A stretch of DNA of 54,160 nt from Scedosporium boydii (Eukaryota > Ascomycota > Sordariomycetes > Microascales > Microascaceae). The position numbers were made by a program, and so were the translations under genes. Shown here piece after piece: positions 48,046 to 54,160 of the stretch (position 1 is its first letter; every line of letters begins with the position of its first letter). A model generated the notes under the pieces. It was given only the letters and a program-made list of their open reading frames with translations, ran no database searches and was not told the DNA's origin. The stretch is taken from positions 1-54,160 of the forward strand of contig NJFT01000260.1 in NCBI GenBank assembly GCA_002221725.1. Direction: 5' to 3'.

Positions 48046-49715
48046 ATGCAATACGGACTTCTTTCGGCCCTGGCCGCCTTCGTCGGCGTCGTCAGCGGCA
48101 CTCCTGTCTCGTAGGCCCCCACCCTGCCCACTGTCGTCCGCAGAATCGTCACTGGATAACCCCTGGACCGATGTGCTAATCAATGGCCGTCTTCTCTCCA
48201 AACAGTCTCCTTTCTCCTCGACAAGCCGCCGGTCTCAACGCCGCCATGGTCGCCGCAGGCAAAGAATACTTCGGGACCTGTCTGACGGTCCGCAACGACC
48301 AGTCTGAGTCCAGCATCATCGCCAACAAGGACGAGTTCGGCTCCATCACCCCGGAGAATGCCATGAAATGGGATGCTGTCCAGCCTAATAGAGGGCAGTT
48401 TAGTTTTGGGGCCGCCGATCAACATGTCAACTGGGCGGTCCAGAACGGAAAACAGATCCGTTGCCATACTCTCGTGTGGTATTCGCAGCTTCCTGGATGG
48501 GTCAGCGGTATCAACAACAACGCTACCCTCTACGAGGTGATGCAGAACCACATCTCGACCGTCATGGGCCGATACAAGGGGAAGTGCACGCACTGGGACG
48601 TCGTCAACGAAGGTAAGCATCAGTTCCAGTCAATCGTGGAGTCAGTGGGTTGGAGATGGGTTGGGGAGGTGCCCCGTCGCTAATGTCTGCTCGACTCAGC
48701 TCTCAACGAGGACGGGAGTTACCGGGATAACGTCTTCCTGAGGGTCATGGGAGAAAGCTACCTCCCCATCTCCTTCAGGCTTGCCGCCGAGGCAGATCCT
48801 GCCGCGAAGCTCTACTACAACGATTACAACCTTGCCTACGGCGACGCTAAGGCGTGAGTCGATTGACACCTCTCATATCCTCATACCCTCGATGATTGCT
48901 CAATTGACAAGAGCATGACTGACCATTTACCTCTCGACACACAGGGAAGGCGCCGTCCGCATCGTTAAACTCGTCCAGTCGTGGGGCTACCGCATCGATG
49001 GCGTCGGCCTTCAGGGCCACATGGTCACTGAATCCACGCCCACCCAGGAGACGCCTTGCCCCTCACAGGAGAAGCTCGCGACCGCCCTCCGCATGTTCAC
49101 CGATCTCGGCGTCGACGTTGCATACACCGAAGTTGATATCCGCATGAACACTCCTTCGAATGCGCAGAAGCTCCAGGTGCATGCCGAGGCTTTTGGTCGC
49201 ATGATGGGTGCTTGTATGGAAGTCGAGCGTAGGTCTTTTGCCCCGCGTGCTTCTAGAAATACATCCTCGTACTGACTCTTTTGGTTAGGCTGTGTTGGCT
49301 TTACTGTTTGGGTAGGTAATCCTGGTCGGAGAGTGACGCAGGGCATGCTGCTGTGCCGCAGGGATCCGCCAATAGGCCCAATACTAATGTACTGTTTGCT
49401 GCAGGGTGTTTCTGATCGATACAGCTGGGTTCCGCAAACCTTTTCTGGGTACCTTGCTTTTTTTCTTCTTCCCCTTCCTGTTCTCCCCATTACTCTCAGG
49501 ATGCTGCGACTCTAACGAGTATTTTTCTTAGTGAGGGAGATGCTCTCCTCTGGAACAACAACTTCCAGAAAAAGCCCGCTTACCAAGCTACCCTCGATGC
49601 CATCGTGAATTACAAACCCCCAGAGAAGCCTGCCGAGCCCGAGACCCCGGCCGAGGGAGGGGAAACTCCCAGCAGCTCTGCTGCCACCGCCGAGCCAACG
49701 GCTGCCACTCCTTAA
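48046..49715 (+). CDS. Secreted GH10 endo-1,4-beta-xylanase
   Basis: The enzyme cleaves internal beta-1,4-xylosidic bonds in plant xylan, outside the cell, with retention of configuration. Seven exons (48046-48110, 48206-48612, 48700-48853, 48945-49228, 49289-49311, 49405-49448, 49532-49715) give 386 residues with all phases matching. The signal peptide is [20 protein letters not shown]10 motifs are [41 protein letters not shown] with the acid/base Glu157, and [10 protein letters not shown] with the nucleophile Glu271, then [17 protein letters not shown]. The catalytic domain ends near [18 protein letters not shown], and a Pro/Glu/Thr/Ala-rich tail of about 35 residues follows without a cellulose-binding module. 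A 23-nt exon 5 splits the VGFTVW-GVSD motif. Intact and presumably functional. Confidence 0.93.
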
Positions 49716-51912
49716 ATTGTCCGCCGACGCGAAGACGAAGTCTGTCGGGGTATATGGGGCTGAAATGGCCCAGGTCACGAGGGAAAGACTGCCTGCGGGC
49801 TGGGGACCCCGACAGGGCCCTTCCTGATGCATATAACTTGGATGTGCGCAATTATTTCATTCCTTCGTAATAGCTGGGGATACTGAATAAAGGAAAAAGC
49901 CAAGTGTTTAAGTCCACCCCCTCCCGAGACTCCTTGGTCGAACTGATGATCATCGAACCAGAAATTCCCTGAATACATTGACCCTTGTCCATGTCCACTC
50001 GTCCCCATCCACAGCTGCTTATGTGATCAGTTTCTTCTGAGCCAACGGCCCAGCGAGTAAGCAGTACGAAGCAATCCCAAGCGTGTGCCGTGATTATCCC
50101 GCTCCAGCTGCATCCCGACTCTTGTTTCATTGGAAGATCGACAAGGATGGACTGGGATGCTGCGTCTCGCTAACAGCTGCCGACTCCCCACCCCACGTAC
50201 ACCCCACAGCAGCTTCACGGCTTCCCAGCTTCCCTCGTGTATTTTCTACCCCGCGATGCCCACAGAGCTCGTCTGGTCACTCAGATCTGTGCCACTTTTG
50301 TCGTTTCACCAGAGTGCTCGAGGAAGCAGTTCTGAATCCAACACCATGGCAGCGTCTCGCTGGTCCTCCACCTTGAACCTACACCCCTGCACGAGCTAAG
50401 GTAGTATCGCGACAATGATCCTTGGTTCAATTCGACTCCTCCCCCGGTCCACCAGGGTCTTTAAGCTTAGTCGAAGTCATTTTGAAGCTAGTGCTGCCCA
50501 AGCCCCCACTCAAACCAGTCCTTGTACTTCGTACTATAGATGACTCGCATGAGACGCTGTCTCCATATTACATACAAAGGTATAGTACCTTTTATGGCAA
50601 CAAACCGATCGATTACTTTTCATTGGCAGGGGTCATGCTATAGAGTTGCCGTTGAACGTGCGCCTCTTCTTCTCTTCTCCAACTTCCCCTCGGGTCGGGC
50701 ATGGTGCTTCGCATTGAGGTAGCTGGCCTGGAGACCGTGTATGGAAACTGTACTGGCTTAGGGGGCTTATTTTGGGCTTTGCATGGGATTTGCAGAAGAT
50801 TTATGGGAGAAGAGCAAGGTAAGCGGGCGATTATTTGACGCACGTACGGAGCTGGAGACAAGATAGGCGCGTCCGCTCCAGGAAGCGTCATCGCAACGCC
50901 TTCGTGCGCCTCGCTTTCCACCCACTGACTACGCCTAGGGGATTGACCAACTGTCAAGCGATTGGAAGGCAGTGGACTGAAGGGCAGTAAAGCCCAGTCG
51001 CAGATTAGCGCACCATTCATCCGCACGCGCGTCTCCTTGACATATCACAAGATAATTGATTGCCACAGCTCCTCTCCTGCTCCCCTTGGATCCGCCTGGT
51101 CCCTGTCCCTCCTCTCCCCCTTTTGCCCTTCCAGCGACGCCACAGTATATTTCTCTACTCGGGCGGTTCACTTGATTGATATTCGTTGGCTTTGGAGATG
51201 AACAGGTCCAACTCCCCCTCTCCCCCTTTTTTTTTCTTCTCCCCATCTCCATCTGCGTTCATGCCGGTGCGTCCATACGGCGAAGGCCAATTCACGTCAT
51301 TCAAGGTCCACATATAGAAAAAAAAAAATGAGGTAGAACACGACCATGTAACATGTGTGTACGATTCCTCAGCGTTCGAAGTATGCCCTTGAGACTGTCC
51401 CTTCCTATCAAAGCAGACCGCATTAATCCACAGCCTTGCGATTCCAGGCTCGGACGAGGCCGTTCTTCAATAAAGCGACTGGTTATGTCGAAGCTCCTGT
51501 GCCGCGTCGAGACAGAGACAGCGAGGTTAACACGAAGCTAGGAGGAACTGCTCAAAAGCCGGAACTGAGCAAGCAATATACACTCAAGCGAAACTGAAAC
51601 GCCTTTCCACCTTGGCCTCCTTGTGCCAATATCTGGGTTTGTCCATTGTTCACCATGCCTCCTCCAGCTTCCTTGGTGGCTCCCATCGAGGGCCCATCCA
51701 ACACTTCTAGGTTTGGAAGTCACGATCCTCAGCCTGCAAATTGTGAATAGCCAACCTCATAATTCATGAGAACCTCCACCCCTAGAGGAAAGCATCTCGC
51801 TCCTTCCCTCCCCTGAGATGTTCTGCTGAATCACTCTCATAGCTCCAGATCAATAAAATATTCACTACCTTGCTCCAGTTCAAAAGGAGTGATCGAGGGC
51901 TCGCTGGCAAAC
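49716..51912. other. Intergenic, nothing recognised
   Basis: One TACTTCGTA copy lies at 50525-50533. Frames on both strands are short and unrecognised. The right end is CT-rich upstream sequence of the next gene. Confidence 0.6.
50524..50534. repeat. Isolated GTACTTCGTAC near-palindrome
   Basis: Same dispersed motif, full 11-base form, between the xylanase and the cysteine-rich protein gene. Confidence 0.85.
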
Positions 51913-51920
51913 TATAAATA
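51913..51920 (+). promoter_or_regulatory. TATA box of the secreted cysteine-rich protein gene
   Basis: TATAAATA lies 161 bases before the ATG at 52074, followed by a CT-rich leader, a typical fungal core promoter. Confidence 0.6.
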
Positions 51921-52073
51921 CCTCTGATTCTTCGAGGATCTCATTGAGATTTTCTTTTTCTCCTCAACACATCTCCCAACCTTCATGGTCATAGACATTT
52001 CCCTTGACCTGTTCTTTTCTCAATCCAAATCACATCCATTTATCAATTGGATTGTCTTTTTCCTTTCATAGTA

Positions 52074-54062
52074 ATGAAGGTAAGTTGGCCATTTCTTTTG
52101 TCTACGATCTATTCCTCCTTTCCAGACATGTCTGTTTCCCCTACGTACCACGTGCTATCTCTGACCTGCTAGCTTTGGGTGCTTTTTCAATTGCTCAGGT
52201 GGGAACTCTGAATAGTTTTTGCCTCTCCCTTCCTGTGGCCTCAGGGGTAGGGCAAGAAGTGTTTGGACTTCCCTCGTGAGCAATGGGGAAGACACCTGAA
52301 GCTAAGCACATCGCTTTCCTTCTCCCCTTCCCTGAGCTAGGCGCCCTGAGCTCTGACAATCTCTCATTCCAACCTCACACTTCCAAGCCCATACTGCCTT
52401 GACTGTCCTGTTTCCCCCATTGCATCCTCGATCTCCCCCTACCTACACCTAGACTTCCTCGGTCTGCGATGCGGCCCCTTACCTTTGATTTCTTTAACCA
52501 TCCATCGAACCCCTTTTGTTTATCCCTAACGCAGACATCTAACCACCATTTGATGCCTCATCCTGCAGCTCCTTATTCCCATTTGGGCTCTTGCCGCCCT
52601 CTCTGGTATTGCCCAAGCATCTCACTGCTCCGGCTGTCCCCCTGGACCCCCCCCTCCCACCGTCACAGACGACAGCCTCAAGAGTGAGGGCAAGGACAAT
52701 CAAAACGCCGGTCCCTATCAGCCTATCGAGGACGGCGACAGCATTAAATCGGAAGGCAAGGAACACCGGGATGCCGGTCCCTACCAGCCTGTTGCAGACG
52801 ACGATACCGAGACTAGCCATGACGAAGGCCATTACCACCTGATCCGTTCCGATCGCTTCCAGCCCTGGGTCGACGGCGTTATCGCCGCCTGTGCCGAGTA
52901 TCATCGAAGCGCTCTCACGTGCAGCTATGGTGATATTAGTCGGAATAAGGATATTTTGGACTGTGCCTGTGCGCTCGACTTTGAGTGCACCAATGAGGGT
53001 TCAGATTCTCGCGTTGTGCGCAAGGCCAACCCGCTTGTCAAGGAAGACTTCCTTGACTGCATGAGCCTGTGTTCGTGCTCCAAGGATAAGGATATCGGCA
53101 AGTCTGAAGCCCATCATCCCCGTCAAATCGTTCCCGAGCCGATCCCCTTCCCCCGTCCAGGCCCGCCCGGACACGATGGTCCTCATGGCCACCATACGTG
53201 TCTGCCTTTCCCCAACATTAGCGGTATCCCTATGGGTCATGGACCTGTCAACTCTGGCACATCCGACTGTCCAGACGAGATGACGCAGCGGTACTCAGTT
53301 CCCCGACCCACCCCCATCCCTGAATCTACGGTCATGGTTTCGGTTACTACTGAGCACGAGACTGCCTCGGCCGCCTCTAGCTCTCCCACTGAGGACTCCT
53401 ACCCCGACATGCCCGCGGAGATCGGCCACGATTGGCCCACGTCGGCCGTCGACCCCGTCCCCATCACTCTCCAAACTCGCCTCCCCTTTGGCCCCGGGGC
53501 GGACAAGGACGTTCCAATCCCTTCTGAGGGCCCTGCGAAGGCCACTGCACGTGGCCATATTCACAAGCCCTGTGGCCATACCACGATCTACACGACCGTT
53601 CTCCACACGGTGTCCAGCAACCATCCAGACAGCACGGCGGCTTCTGACTCCTCGACCGCCTTCGCCCCTCACCCTACTCGTCACTCGTTCACTACCATCT
53701 ACTCGAAGGACAAGCCCGATCCTAGGCCTACCCCCGCTGCCCCCAAGCCCGCTATCAACCCCTGGGCTAGGATCACCTGCCTCACCGAAACCGACGGAAT
53801 TTGCGAGGACGAATTCGCCTGCCTCGCCGACGGCACCGGTCTCGTCATCAGGGACGATTCTTGGATTCACAGCTCCGCGACCGGTCTGGAGGTTGCGACT
53901 CGGTATTGCAAGCTCGCTTGTTTCTGCGACAACGAACCCAACCAGCCCATCATTTACACCAGCATGGTTGGTGATGTTACGCTTACCACCTCGCCTGAGT
54001 CTGAAAGTGGAAAGCCTCTCTTTTCTAGCAGGGTCCCTTTCAGTGGTGACCACCACCACTAG
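52074..54062 (+). CDS. Secreted two-module cysteine-rich protein, unknown function
   Basis: I do not recognise the family. The model has a six-base first exon (ATGAAG, 52074-52079), a 489-nt GTAAGT...TGCAG intron and one long exon (52569-54062), 499 residues. The join yields MKLLIPIWALAALSGIAQA, an ideal signal peptide ending AQA-SH. The intron is long for this window, so a further small exon inside it is possible. Next come two tandem 22-residue repeats (38-59 and 60-81, consensus S-K-SEGK-AGPYQP). A cysteine module spans residues 110-172 and a second one 406-455; both end C-x5-C-x(23 or 28)-C-x3-C-x-C. Between them is a Pro/Ser/Thr/His-rich linker of about 230 residues, likely O-glycosylated. 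The C-terminus ends GDHHH. There are no membrane helices or GPI signal. It could be a cell-surface or effector-like protein; this is inference. Confidence 0.7.
52674..52805 (+). repeat. In-frame 66-base tandem duplication
   Basis: Two coding units (52674-52739, 52740-52805) specify SLKSEGKDNQNAGPYQPIED and SIKSEGKEHRDAGPYQPVAD, each followed by two more residues. Synonymous and non-synonymous differences show that the duplication is not very recent. Confidence 0.85.
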
Positions 54063-54160
54063 GCTTGTTTTGAGAGGCATTTGCCCTCTAGGATTGGCGC
54101 GAGGGGGAAGGGCAGAAATGCACAAAATCATTGAAAAATTTGAAAATCACAAAATCTGCA

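Noticed and set aside
52956..54062. Start of the cysteine-rich protein at 52956
   Set aside because: The codon there is TTG and the frame is open far upstream to a splice acceptor that supplies a signal peptide.
53295..54131. 278-codon minus-strand frame
   Set aside because: Antisense shadow of the cysteine-rich secreted protein; low-complexity R/G/V composition.

Overview
The window is nuclear DNA of a filamentous ascomycete (Pezizomycotina, probably plant- or litter-associated). The reasons are the many short GT-AG introns (about 50-100 nt) with CTAAC/CTGAC-like branch points, and the gene families present: a Zn(II)2Cys6 regulator, fungal rhodopsin-like/SAT4 membrane proteins, a Dal5-type MFS permease, secreted FAD-linked oxidase, GH10 xylanase, and F-box/ankyrin proteins. 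No rRNA, tRNA, CRISPR array or bacterial-type operon was seen. Every exon model below was worked out by hand from splice consensus, reading phase and protein continuity.

Layout. 0-0.6 kb: 3' end of a rhodopsin-like membrane protein gene cut by the window edge. 1.0-1.2 kb: small AT-rich repeat. 1.9-3.2 kb: secreted HEXXH protein of DUF6055 type. 3.4-4.9 kb: minus-strand unknowns, including a small membrane protein. 5.5-9.7 kb: a Zn2Cys6 transcription factor (minus) facing a BAHD-type acyltransferase (plus) across a shared promoter. The regulator carries a two-base frameshift and an in-frame TAG, while the acyltransferase is intact. 10.2-13.7 kb: a five-exon F-box protein. 13.7-18.3 kb: gene-poor. 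18.3-20.1 kb: secreted FAD-linked oxidoreductase. 21.4-23.0 kb: a complete six-exon rhodopsin-like membrane protein. 23.5 kb: chromodomain remnant of a Ty3/Gypsy chromovirus. 27.0-29.3 kb: seven-exon MFS permease. 29.8-31.7 kb: F-box plus ankyrin-repeat protein. 32.5-33.4 kb: F-box-like protein with a frame problem. 33.6-34.7 kb: broken P-loop NTPase. About 34.7-47.3 kb holds no gene I can support. 48.0-49.7 kb: GH10 xylanase. 52.1-54.1 kb: secreted, internally duplicated cysteine-rich protein with a six-base first exon.

The enzymes, permease and secreted proteins suggest an accessory region devoted to substrate use and small-molecule modification. There is no PKS, NRPS or terpene synthase, so a complete secondary-metabolite cluster cannot be claimed. 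Decay is visible in several places: the transcription factor, the P-loop gene, the frame-shifted F-box-like gene and the retroelement relic. The non-coding part carries nine exact copies of a 9-base near-palindrome, TACTTCGTA/TACGAAGTA, where about 0.4 would be expected by chance. The most unusual protein is the two-module cysteine-rich secreted protein at the right edge.
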